A program made the translations under genes and the position numbers. Below are positions 33,785 to 43,986 of a stretch of DNA of 64,000 bases, piece after piece (positions within the stretch are counted from its first letter, which is position 1; each line of letters starts with the position of its first letter). Source of the stretch: Kingdonia uniflora (lineage: Eukaryota; Streptophyta; Magnoliopsida; Ranunculales; Circaeasteraceae); the NCBI GenBank assembly GCA_014058105.1, contig JACGCM010001502.1:19857-83856 (forward strand), given 5' to 3'. The notes under the pieces were generated by a model. It saw only the letters and a list, made by a program, of their open reading frames with translations. It was not told the origin of the DNA and did no database searches.

Positions 33785-34860
33785 AGAATTGTTGCAGACA
33801 CATTATTATAGATGAAGGCTAGTATGACCATTGCCTTATCTTGTGTCTGGTAGGATCCTTGATATAAAACAAATTTTTACATTCGTTCTAATCGCAGAAA
33901 AGTAGAGGGGTAGCTAGACCAAGTGTTATCCTTGATCTAGGCTTATAGAAATGATGCAGACATATTGAAAGAGATAAAGTCTAGTATGACCTTTGCCTTA
34001 TCTTATGCCTGGTTATGTCTTTGATGTGAGACGAGTTTTTCAACTTGTCACAATCGCAGAGCTGTAGAGATTTAGCTGAACCGAGTGCTATCCTCAATTC
34101 AGCCTACTGATATGGACCAAACATGTTGTAAAGATAAAGATTAGAATTACTTATGTCTTATCTCTTGTTTGGCTCTTTGAAGTTGAACAAGTTTTCACAC
34201 TTGCCAACCCTTGCAGATATGTATAGATTCAGCTGAACCAAGTGGTATCCTCGATCCAGCCTACTGATGTGGATAAAACAAGTTGTAAAGATGAAGACTA
34301 GTATTACCTATGCCTTATCTCTTGTTTGGCCCTTTGAAGTGGAACAAGTTTTCATACTTGCCACCCTCGCAGATATGTATAGATTTAGCTGAACCAAGTG
34401 GTATCCTCGATCCAGCCTACTGATGTGTACCAAACAAGTTATAAAGATGAAGACTAGTATTACCTATGTTTTATCTCTTGTTTGGCTCTTTGAAGTGGAA
34501 CAAGTTTTTACACTTTCTACCCTCGCAGATATGTATAGATTCAGCTGAACCAAGTGGTATCCTCGATCTAGGCTACTGATGTGGATCAAACAAGTTGTAA
34601 AGATGAAGACTAGAATTGCCTATGTCTTATCTCTTGTTTGGCCCTTTGAAGTTGAACAAGTTTTCACACTTGCCACCCTCACAGATATGTATAGATTCAA
34701 CTGAACCAAGTAGTATCCTCGATCCAACCTACTGATGTGGACCAAACAAGTTGTAAAGATGAAGACTAGTATTACCTATGTCTTATCTCTTATTTGGCTC
34801 CTTGAAGTTGAACAAGTTTTCACACTTGCCACCCTCGCAGATATGTAGTGGCTAAAGCCA
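33785..34860. repeat. Tandem repeats, 156-162 bp period, element B
   Basis: About seven copies between the ends of ORF3 (33745) and pol (35079). The anchor AGCCTACTGATGTGGA or its variants recurs at 33939, 34101, 34258, 34414, 34570 and 34726. Shared with the repeats of C in reverse orientation (ACCAAGTGTTATC, CTAGTATTACCT), not obviously with those of A. Confidence 0.9.
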
Positions 34861-35078
34861 ACGAAGTTCCTTGATCGAATTTGTGGAATGTGGATTGTAA
34901 GCCAGTATTATCTATGCTTGAATCTGTGGAATATGAATGACTATTTCGTGAAGATATTAATATTATGCTAAGGGAAACTTTCATTGACAAGTTCAGAATT
35001 TACATTGGATAGAGATAAGAATCTCACTTTTGGAATTGATAACAAACAACGAAACATGGAAATGAAGTATTAAGACGA
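34861..35078. other. Spacer between tandem repeats and pol end, element B
   Basis: No gene. Presumed pol 3' UTR. Confidence 0.5.
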
Positions 35079-36203
35079 TTAATGATAGTATCGTTTTAGT
35101 CATCTAGTGTTCTAAGGGTTTGAAATGGGGACTCCCTCTACTATCATGAGATAGTATGATCCCAGGCATGAGAGACCTGCGATAATGAATGGACCCTCCT
35201 AATTGTCGACTAATTTTTAAGCGTGAGGCTCTTTGCGATGTTGTGGAATTTCTCGTAGGACGAGATCTATGATATGGAAGGTACGGCTCTTGACTCGGTT
35301 ATTGTAAGGCCTGGCAAGCATATGATGGTATTGACCTAGGTTAGCGATGGGGTATGCCCTAGTTTTATCTATCATATTGAGGTTGCAAGCCAATTCGAAC
35401 TCATTTTCCTCTTCAGTTAGCTCGTGATCCCGAACTGGATGAATAATTTAGAAGGAATGACTACCACGGTACCATAAGCAAGGAGGAATGGGGTACACCT
35501 GGTGGACTATCGAGGAGTAGTTCGATGTGCCCACAGGACATAAGGTAGTTTACAAACCCAATTTCCATTTTTCTATGAGTGAAGCCATTTTTTGAGTCCA
35601 TCCGCGATGGTTCTGTTGGTGATTTTTTGAGTCCATTGCCTTGAGGATAGTTTGGATTTAATGGTGAGTGGATAATATTATGGTGATTTAGGAAGGTGTC
35701 ACCTTATCACCCATGAACTAGGGCCCGTTATCAATACGAATTAGGTGGGGGCACCAAAATTGAGTGATTATGTGGTTCCAGATAAAAGAGATGACCCCTT
35801 CTTCTCTAGTTTAAAATAGTGGAATTGCTTCTACCCATTTTATAAAGTAATCGGTAGCTACGAGTAGGTGGTGGCGATTACCTGGAGAGTTAGGGAATTT
35901 GCCGACGAAGTCTAGTACCCATCTTTTGAATGGCCAAAAAACCTTACTTGCATGGAGCTCGAGTGCAGGGGCGCGTATCATATTTCCATGTCTCTGGCAG
36001 GTGTTACATCTACGGGAATACTCTTCTGCTTGCTTACGCATGCCGGGCCAGAAGACTCCTTGATTTATTGTTAGGTTTGCTAATGATCTGCCTGTTACGT
36101 AGGAGCCACAAGTTCCTTCGCGTAGTTCGCAGAGCAGCTTGTCTGCTTTTAACTTTGAGAGACACTTGAGGTAAGGCCCTGTAAAGGATAGGCGGTAAAG
36201 CAT
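35079..36203 (-). pseudogene. Element B integrase
   Basis: The zinc finger region is at 36000-36150 (CGSYVTGRSLANL, FWPGMRKQAEEYSRRCNTC) with the first two His positions changed. The core starts ASKVFWPFKRWVLDFVGKF and LLVATDYFIKWVEAIP with the first catalytic Asp; RIDNGP carries the second. The C-terminal part includes LARPYNNRVKSRTF, LVLREIPQHRKEPHA and LGSYYL. Several stops. The end is at TAA read at 35079 after LKRYYH. Confidence 0.85.
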
Positions 36204-36410
36204 GTTGTTTTGAGTAATGTAACGCTTTGAGTTGTTGATCAGCTGTCTACATTCCTTCGAATCTTTCGGAAGTGGCCCATTTTATTTGTTGTCGACGCCG
36301 CCGTAATCTAAGAAAGGCTTTCGCCAATCGTCATTTCCCCCTTTATCGCCCCCAGTGTTGATCGTGCATACAGATATACGATAAATGCTGGGGGTTGAAA
36401 TGATTTCGAT

Positions 36411-36860
36411 TTAGAGATATTGAGCTTCTGTATCCAAGACCCCGGCTAAATATGCCAAGAAATCGAAGTGTCTATTTTCGCCTCGAGGAAGATATTCGAG
36501 GGTTGCTTTCACAAACTTACTCATCCTATCTGCGATAAGGGCTACGTATTCGATCATCTTCTCATTCTTCTTATACTGCTCGGAATAATGATGAACGATG
36601 AGCAATGAATCTGTGTAAACTGAGAGTTCGGAGACGTCGAGCTCAAGTACGATGTCGAGTCCGTGAATGAGAGCTTCATACTCGGTGACATTATTTGAGG
36701 CCTCAAAATCTAAGCAGATTGATTTCTTAGTTCAATCATTTAAAGGGCTAATCAAAGCGATCCCGATTCCTGACCCTGCAGATCCTGCTGATCCGTCAGT
36801 GAGAGGTCTCGACCCTGACGTAGTGATCCAGTCAGCTTATTCATCGAATGGCTTGGGAGT
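36411..36860 (-). pseudogene. Element B archaeal-like RNase H
   Basis: LTDGSAGSAGSGIGIALISP with the catalytic Asp, NVTEYEALIHGLDIVLEL with the Glu, LSVYTDSLLIVHHYSEQY with the next Asp, and YLPRGENRHFDFLAYLAG. Stops and a frameshift near 36830. Diagnostic of the Tat lineage. Confidence 0.85.
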
Positions 36861-36866
36861 TGGATT

Positions 36867-37444
36867 TTATGGCGTGTTTTCGGTAAGGTCTGGATCGTGC
36901 TCCTCCCACTCGGGATCTTCCACTGGAAAATCCACGTGAAAATCGGGAACGGCCTGACCTTTCTCGGATTGACAGTGTTTGAACTTTATATCATGTTTTA
37001 CCAAACTGACTGACCATTGTTGCACTCTTCGTGACTTCTCTTTTGCTGACAGAACTTCCCGAAGTGGGTAGTTCGTCAACACTTTAACGGAATGCGCTTG
37101 GAAGTAGTGTTTGAGTTTCTGTGAAGAGTAAACAAGGGTGAGAAGAAGTTTCCCAATTTTAGAGTACCTTATTCCTGCTGGTGTAAGTGTTTTTTGCAGA
37201 TGAAGAAGACTGGTTTCTCGATTTTTCCTTCCAGGCAAATGAGAATCGAGCTGAGAGAAGTATCGGTGACTGCTAAGTAGATTATCAGTTCCTCATTACC
37301 TACGGGGTGTTCATTATAGGAGACCTCCCCAAATAGATTTTGAGATCCTAAAAATCTGCTTCTCATTCTGGTGTCCATGTGACTTCCGCGGTTGGTTGAA
37401 CCTTTCCTCATTTGGTACATCCTCAAAGTAATAAGAATAGCCAA
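36867..37444 (-). pseudogene. Element B RNase H and linker
   Basis: Two overlapping frames: 37169-37444 (LIIYLAVTDTSLSSILI, PVFFICK) and 36867-37238 (KTLTPAGIRYSKIGKLLL, SSQKLKHYFQAHSVKVL, YPLREVLSAKEKSRRVQ, SEKGQAVPDFHVDF). The frame changes within KTLTPA. Same order as in A. Confidence 0.85.
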
Positions 37445-38240
37445 CGGCAGCGATCTAAAGATTTGGAGACAAAACGGCTGATCGCGGCAATCTTGCCGGC
37501 GAGTTTTTGAATGTCTTTCATTATCTTTGGAGAAGGCATGTCAAAGAGAGTGCGGATTTGACCTGGATCGGCCTCAACCCCTTTCTTGCTGATGAGGTAT
37601 CCCAGGAAGCGGCCAGAATATACCCCGAATTGACATTTATCTGGGTTGAGACGCATTCTATAAGATCGAAGGATGTTAAATATTGTGTTGAGATGTGAGA
37701 TGTGATTTTTTGAATGTATGCTTTTTCACAAGAGATCATCGATATAGACTTCAACGATTTTTCCCAGGTGTGCTTTGAACATAGGAGTCATCAATCATTA
37801 GTATGTGGCCCCTGCGTTCTAGATCCTGAAGGGTATTACTTTGTAAAAGTAAATGCCACTTTCGGTGATGAAAGTTGTCTTTTCTTAATCTTCTTCCAGA
37901 AGTTGGATTTGATTATACCCTGAAGCAGCGTCCATCATAGATAAAAGATCATGGCCTGCAGTAGATTTGAGGATCTGATGAATGTTGGGAAGAGGAAAAC
38001 TGTCCTTTGGAGTATGTTTGTTCAGATCTGTGAAATCTACGCAAATGCAGACCTTTCCATTCTACTTTGGGATAGCGACAATGTTGGATATCCAGTCCGG
38101 ATACTTAGCTTCTCGAATGAATCCCACTTTGATAAATTTCTTGATCTCGGTGTTAACTTCATCTCGAAGATGAGGGGAGAGTCGTCGCTATTTCAGTTTG
38201 AATGTTGGGGCGTTGACGTTGATGGCTAGCATGTGGCAAG
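37423..38240 (-). pseudogene. Element B reverse transcriptase
   Basis: LRDEVNTEIKKFIKVGFIRE, VCICVDFTDLNKHTPKDSFP, SMMDAASGYNQIQL, KTTFITESGIYFYKVIPF, then VYIDDL: the catalytic YIDD is intact, unlike in A. The thumb starts MRLNPDKCQFGVYSGRFLG. Stops occur just before and after YIDD, so it is not functional. Confidence 0.9.
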
Positions 38241-38448
38241 CCATAGCTGGATCGACTCTGGGCATTTCCCCGAAGGACCATTCAAAAATATCCTGATTGA
38301 GTTGCAGAAATTGGATGAGAGCGCCTTTTCTATGTTGAACCATCTTAGTTCCGATGAATGCGCCTCTTCTAGGTCCATCAATGTTGACATATTTTGTAGG
38401 CTCCTCTATAGGTGTTTGGTCATCGATGTGACCAACCTTCTATAATTT

Positions 38449-38880
38449 CTATGCGGCCAATCTGTTTGAAGTATCTAGGATGGCAGAGACAGTATTCTCA
38501 CAAGCTCGAGAAAGTTTTTGACTACCTTTGATCACGTAAATATCGATATTGTGCTTAAACTGGAGTGTTTGATAATAGGTGGAAGCGATTGCTTCCATAT
38601 TGTGCATCCAGCAGCAGCCCATAATCCCAAGATAGGGAGACTTGGCATTGATGACGTAGAAAACGATGTCAATAGTGGTTGGTCCTGCGGTAATAGATAA
38701 GATAATATTTCCTACTCGTTCCTCCATGGAGCCTTAAAGCCCACTGATATTCGTGTCGCTCTAAATGACTTGGTCAGCTAAACCCATCTGGTCGATTGTA
38801 TTCTGGAAGAGAATTTAGATACCGCTCCCAGTATCGACAATCGTTGTGTGCATGACAACTGCTTCATCTTGAGCATTATG
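38449..38880 (-). pseudogene. Element B aspartic protease
   Basis: VVMHTTIVDTGSG carries an intact DTG; then VGNIILSITAGPTT and YLGIMGCCWMHNMEAI. The same layout as in A, where the Asp is lost. Stops between the two blocks. Confidence 0.85.
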
Positions 38881-39032
38881 ACTAACGCATCATGATGTAG
38901 AAATTTGATATGACTAGTATTGCAATCCTCAAAATAGAATCCTAGCCGGTGATTGCTTGACTCGGAAAGAAGTTTGGCTTCTTTGTCTTGTGGTGTAAGA
39001 TCACAGCATTCGGAGAGCCTTCTGAACTTTGA

Positions 39033-40724
39033 TCAGTTAGAATTGTTAATCTGGTTAATTTCGATCATGATACTGAGGTGCATGTAGTAGAGATGCTTCT
39101 CCTCAGCCTTGTCGTTGACCTGAACAACTTCGAGTTGTGTCTTATGGTTGCCATCCTGGTATGACTTCAGGTGAACAATGAATTTGTGCATCTGTCCTTC
39201 CTTAAAAATGAGCTCGAGTATCTGCTGTATAGCATAGCAATTGTCAGTAGAATAATGATTTACCTTATGGTATTGGCAAAATGGTCGGCCCTCGATGGGC
39301 TCCAATGGTTGAGTGGTGCGGTAGAGTGGGTCTTTCAACAGTAGTGGAAAAAGTATGGAGACTCGGACGTTCAGCTATGGGAGGACGGGTTTGTTTTGCG
39401 GAACGCTTCTTCGAGGGTACTCAGTATTTCCCTTGGTACGTTTATGATCTCCCTGTTCCTCCTTACACACACTGGTCCGCTCTACAGGTGGGGATTTGGT
39501 GGAGAGGATAGACTTAGTAGACTTTTGTCACACAGACATCATCCTCTCTAAGTCGACGTAACCGTTAACCTTGGTGATCGTCTCCTCCAACGTCGTATGT
39601 TTGTTAAGGAAGAGGTATTCCTTGGCTTTGTAATCGAGATGGAGAGCATTGGTGAATATGATCACGGCTGTCTTTTGGTCGAGGTTATCCACTTTTCTTG
39701 CGAGCTCTAGGAATTTCTTTGAAAAATCTTTAAGCTTTTCACCATGTGACTTCTTAAGACCGATTAGAGAATACAAGTTCACCTCTTTATCTCTGTTGTG
39801 GGCATATGTTTTAATGAACTATTTCTACAGCTGATCAAATGTGTATATAGATTCCTCAGGAAGAGAGTAAAACCATCGAAGTGGCTCTTTCTGTAAACTT
39901 GTGGCGAACGGTCGGTAGAGAATGTGGTTGAGATTGGAGTACAACCCCAATGAATTGTGGTATTGCTGCATATGCTCCTTCAGGTCCGTACCTTTGTACT
40001 TGTGAATTTGGGGAGTATGGAAACCTTTAGGTATTTCCATATCGAATAGTTCTTTGGCAATTGGACTTCCTTGTAACATCATGTTGTCGCCGGTAGTACC
40101 TAGAACTCTTGCCTCGATCAACTCCTTAATTCGTTGATCCATATGCTCTTTTGTGACGTAATGACGTGTTGGTTGAATCGCTGGATGTGCTGACAGGGGA
40201 TGATGAGTTCCCATTCCTTCACTCATGCGATCTCGTGCTAGGACTTGTCACAGAGGTCACTGGTCTTCCTCCTGACCAATGGGAATCTGGTAACCTCGAC
40301 TCACTTCAGATTCAACTTCTCCTCCAAGATGGATGGAGGGCTGCAGTCCGTGTGGCGGATTCCTAGAAATGGCTTTACTGGGGACTCCCCATGGTCTCAA
40401 TCATTCCCTTGCTGAAATGTGGGAGGCTTCTGGAAGTTAATCATGACCCCTGGCAGGATGAGCCTGCTGAGTATTCCGTAGAGCTTCGAGTGCAGTCTGC
40501 ATCGTCGTCATCTGATCTTCGTGTCGTTTGAGTGCTGTCAAACGAGCTTATCATTTCGCATCGAGCTCTTTCTCTCGGAGCTCGTAATCTTTTATCAATT
40601 TAAGTTTGAGCTCGATACGTTTCTCTGACTCTGCATGGAGATTCGCCTGTAACTCGGAGAGCTGTCCCGGATCCATATAAATTTTGAGTGGAGATCCTGT
40701 GGCCTGTCGACAGGATAAAACCAT
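39033..40724 (-). pseudogene. Element B gag
   Basis: In-frame ATGs at 40724 and 40676 (MDPGQLSELQANLHAESEKR); the start is uncertain. Core: IAKELFDMEIPKGFHTPQI, HKYKGTDLKEHMQQYH, RWFYSLPEESIYTFDQL, then at 39528-39782 KKFLELARKVDNLDQK. The zinc-binding motif FCQYHKVNHYSTDNCYAI (C-x2-H-x4-H-x4-C form, usual for Tat gag) is at 39033-39338. Several stops. Confidence 0.85.
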
Positions 40725-40775
40725 AGTTAAAAATTGGAATGAAAGACTACCTTAGGGTATCGTGGAAATGCAATC

Positions 40776-40796
40776 TTTCCCACAGACGGTACCAAA
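40776..40796 (-). other. Primer binding site of element B
   Basis: Minus strand TTTGGTACCGTCTGTGGG, next to the 5' LTR. A has GGCGCC where B has GGTACC. Confidence 0.8.
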
Positions 40797-41375
40797 TGTA
40801 ATGGCCGAATTCGGTAGCTCGATACGATTCAGAATTAGCTATCACACCAATGAACCTGTTACACTACCCTACTAGAAAGTAAGAAATGAAGACAGGTTCT
40901 TTTAGTGTGGAAAACCTCTGAATAGGTGAAAAAACCACGACCTCGTATGGAGAATTTTTATAAAAGTCTATTTATTGCTTTGAGTGGATATCTCTATTAC
41001 AAGTGATCTCTAGAATATAAAAATGCCTTTGATCTCATAAATAAGAAGTTTGAGTAATTTTTCAGGTCCTTGTATCTTCTAGAACTTCTCCTTTTTATAA
41101 GCTTCTCTACAGCTCTCCATCGTGCTAGACCATGTTTTCCTAATAATGTGGTTAATGGCGGTTGACTGAATAACTAACGAGTTTGTGGGAGACAGTTGTC
41201 TTTGACTGAATAATGTTTTCCAAGTTTTATTCGATACACGTTCTTGAGTAGTTCGTGGGGCTGGGTGGAATGTTTGATTGGAGTGTTGTATGATGAAATT
41301 GCGTGAGCCTAAGATGGAGGTAAATAGAACTGAGTGAGCTCGATTATGAGTGAGTTCGAGGAATAAGCCCCTACA
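40797..41375 (-). repeat. 5' LTR of element B (579 bp)
   Basis: TGTAATGGCC to GCCCCTACA, directly repeated at 26787-27319. Contains the segment 41084-41129, with a TATA box, that the 3' LTR has lost. Two copies of TTGACTGAATAA occur inside, about 50 bp apart. Confidence 0.9.
41091..41102 (-). promoter_or_regulatory. TATA box in element B 5' LTR
   Basis: Minus strand GCTTATAAAAAG. Same place as in the A and C LTRs. Likely gag-pol promoter. Confidence 0.65.
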
Positions 41376-41596
41376 CCTATGTTATTGTGGTCTGTGATTC
41401 TCCAGGGAATTCTTTTGCTTTTAATTTTACTTTTGATTGGTGGTCCACTATTTACTTTTTTTTTCAATTGAATCTAGTATTACACCAAGTCCCCATTAAT
41501 ACATGGAATTTGAGTCTAGTACTTTGGTATTCACCTTTTTAGTGTGTATAAAGTTGTTTTCTATCGGTGACATTTCTATTTTCATGGCTTTTTCAA
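41376..41596. other. Sequence right of element B, probable intron of the helicase fragment
   Basis: Non-coding, T-rich, leading into the first helicase exon. Confidence 0.4.
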
Positions 41597-42839
41597 GGTA
41601 AAACATTAGCTTTTGTCTTACCTATACTGGAATCATTGACAAATGGCCCAGCAAAGGGTTCAAGGAAGACATGTTATGGAAGAGCACCAAGTGTCCTTGT
41701 ACTTCTACCAATGCGGGAATTGGCTAAATAGGTATATATGTTATGATAAGACTTATTTGATAAAAATATAGCTCAAACTTGAGTACTTGTTTATGGAAGA
41801 GTATATACATTATTGTATCCTTTATGAAGGTTTTGTATCATGTTCTTTTTGACTTTCAGGTTTATGCTGAGTTTAAACTGTATAGGGGGTCATTGAACTT
41901 AACTGGATGTTGTTTTTATGGGGGAGCTCTCTACCGCAGTCAAGAGACTTCCTTGAAAAGGGGAGTTGATATCGTTATTGGAATACCTGGGCATATCAAG
42001 GTAATTTTTTTCCTCTGTGGTTGCTAATATGTGGTAATAGTTTTCATTTTTGTTTAAATAATTGCATGCTAATTACCTGTGTATCCTATTATAGGATCAC
42101 ATTGAGAGGGGAAATCTCAACTTCAATTCATTAAAGTTCTGTGTTCTTGACGAGACTGATGAAATGCTGAAGATGGAGTTTGTTGATGACGTTGAACTTA
42201 TCCTAGGTACTTTGCTAGACATACTAAGTTTTTTAAGCATTGCTTTTTGTACCTATTTGTGAAGCAATTTAAGATTAATGAATTCTCATGGATTGAATTT
42301 TAATTTTACATTGCAGGTAAAGTAAAAGATGTACCTAAAGTTTAGGTACTTCTCTTCAGTGTCACTTTGCCTCCATGGGTGAAAAATATGCGTCTCTCTA
42401 CCCTGTTATACAGCTCTTGTAACAATCTTTTCATTTTATTATAAAGTATTTGATGGTTATTTCACGTGTTTGTCAGATTGCTTCTACGTTATTGAAACCC
42501 AATAAAAAGACCACAGATCTTGCTGGTAATGAAAAAATGAAGGCCAGTAACAATGTTAGGCATATTGTTCTTCCATGCTCTAACCAAGCTAGATCTCAGC
42601 TTATTCTTAATATTATTCGTTGCTATAGCAGGTAGGTTTTTCTTCACAATTTAAATATTGCATATCGCTGTTCATTTTATGCCTTATAATATTTCTTTCT
42701 TACTCTATTGTTCAGTAATGGTCGTACAATTATTTTCACCAAAACAAAAGAATCTGCATCTGAGCTTTATAGATTGTTACCTGATGCACGTGCTTTACAT
42801 GGAGATATTCAACAAGCCACCCGTGAAGAGTGGCTTTTG
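41597..42839 (+). pseudogene. Fragment of a DEAD-box RNA helicase (plant RH7/PRH75 type), six exons
   Basis: Exons 41597-41731, 41860-42000, 42095-42206, 42317 to about 42389, 42477-42631 and 42716-42839, with mostly GT-AG introns. Blocks: GKTLAFVLPILESL (motif I end), SVLVLLPMRELAK (Ia), DIVIGIPGHIK, VLDETDEMLKMEF (motif II: DEAD is DETD), LLFSVTLPPWVK (motif III: SAT is SVT), NVRHIVLPCS, RTIIFTKTKESASEL (IV). TAG stops at two places where the family has Gln. The Q motif, motifs V-VI and the C-terminal domain are missing. Nuclear/nucleolar RNA helicases normally; this copy cannot work. Confidence 0.85.
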
Positions 42840-42954
42840 GTGAACTTCATCATTATTATCTTTTTATTATTGCTTTAGTAAATGTTATTGTATACTGTAT
42901 TGCTAAATGAAAATAAAAGGTGGTACTGCCAGTTTGTAGTGATTGTACAAATGT

Positions 42955-42980
42955 TATATATATATATATATATATATATA
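42955..42980. repeat. TA microsatellite, 13 units
   Basis: Pure TA repeat just before the AGCCACGG cluster. Confidence 0.95.
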
Positions 42981-42990
42981 ATGTAAAATA

Positions 42991-43315
42991 ACTTTAGCCA
43001 CGGCTAGTTTTGTAGTAAATAGCGAGTATTTGCCACAGAAAAAACTGTTGTAAGCATTAGCCACATATATTATAGTGATGATTAATAGGTATTTGCCACG
43101 GGATATTACGTGGGAAAGTTCATAGCCAATGGAGTCATTTTCCATGGTTTATAATGTATCCAATGTGCATTAATAGCCACGAAATAGCCACGGTACTATC
43201 TATGGCTAAATCCAATTCATTAGCCACGGTCAAGTTCGTTCTTGAGCATTACTCAGACCCCGACTGACACGACCCTGGGCACGGGTATACCCGTGGTGAA
43301 TGGCATTAGCCACGG
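42991..43315. repeat. Cluster of AGCCACGG motifs, possible subterminal repeats of a DNA transposon
   Basis: AGCCACGG occurs at 42996, 43186, 43222 and 43308, with variants at 43031 (TGCCACAG), 43059 (AGCCACAT), 43094 (TGCCACGG) and 43175 (AGCCACGA), nearly all in one orientation. A perfect 16-bp palindrome CACGGGTATACCCGTG is at 43280-43295. Such short repeats are typical of the ends of CACTA and related elements, but I find no terminal CACTA here. The cluster abuts element C exactly at 43315/43316. Confidence 0.55.
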
Positions 43316-43860
43316 CCAGAGCAGTGGCCATTGACGTTGATTCTACCAGTGGAAGTTACAGAAGATCCACCCCCCAAAGCATTTTGCGAGTGACCTGAAT
43401 GGATTACAAGGAAAGGGTAGAGATTCTTACAGATGGATCAGCAGGACCCGTAGGGTTAGGAATTGGAATCGTATTGATTACCCCTTCCAACGACAGAATT
43501 GAGAAATAAATCCGCTTTGATTTTAAGGCCACAAACAAAGTCACCAAATACGAAGCTCTTATTCATGGACTCGACCTCACTCTTAAACTCGGTATCCCAG
43601 AACTCTCAGTATACATAGATTCACTACTCATCTTCTACCATTACTCTGAGCAATACAAAAAAATGGGTAAGATGATCTAATATACAGCCCTCGTTATAGA
43701 TAGGATGAGCAAGTTTGTGTAAGCAACTCTCAATTATCTTCCTCGAGGTGAAAACAGACACATCGATTACTTGGTATATCTAGTTGGTGTCTTGGGAACA
43801 TAAGATTGATATCTCCAGATCGAGGTAATTTCAACCCCTAGCCTTGATCGCATTTCTGTA
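43316..43860 (+). pseudogene. Element C archaeal-like RNase H
   Basis: The first bases align with the B linker (PVEVTEDPPPKAFCE versus the B counterpart). Then ILTDGSAGPVGLGIGIVLIT, YEALIHGLDLTLKLG, LSVYIDSLLIFYHYSEQY, YLPRGENRHIDYLVYL. Catalytic Asp and Glu are kept, but stops and frameshifts occur. Confidence 0.8.
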
Positions 43861-43986
43861 TGCATGATCAACCCTGGGGGCGATAAAGGGGAAGACGACG
43901 ATTAGCGAAAGCCGTTCTTAGCCTAACACGGTATCGAAAACAAATGTGAAGGACCACTTCAAACAGATCCGAAGGAGTACCGACAG

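Larger units (their letters stand above)
26787..41375 (-). mobile_element. Element B: full-length Tat-lineage Ty3/gypsy retrotransposon, about 14.6 kb
   Basis: Two direct LTRs (26787-27319 and 40797-41375), primer binding site inside the right LTR and polypurine tract inside the left one give minus-strand orientation. Gag, protease, RT, RNase H, archaeal-like RNase H and integrase run from 40724 to 35079; then tandem repeats and three plus-strand genes. The 5 bases outside the two ends (CTTGT left, CCTAT right) match at only three positions, so no clean target duplication. LTRs differ at roughly 47 of 533 aligned positions by my hand count. It splits the captured-gene region, with RH7 pieces to its right. 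Confidence 0.9.

Noticed and set aside
33785..34860. CRISPR-like array
   Set aside because: The units are 156 bp with no unique spacers between short repeats, and the setting is a plant retrotransposon.
26782..41380. 5-bp target duplication around element B
   Set aside because: CTTGT and CCTAT match at only three of five positions, not enough to claim.
20759..42941. CACTACAAA at 20759 and TTTGTAGTG ending at 42941 as the two ends of a giant CACTA element enclosing the gene fragments
   Set aside because: The match is only 9 bases, the 3-base flanks differ (GAC and ATT), and the AGCCACGG cluster lies outside the right end instead of inside it.
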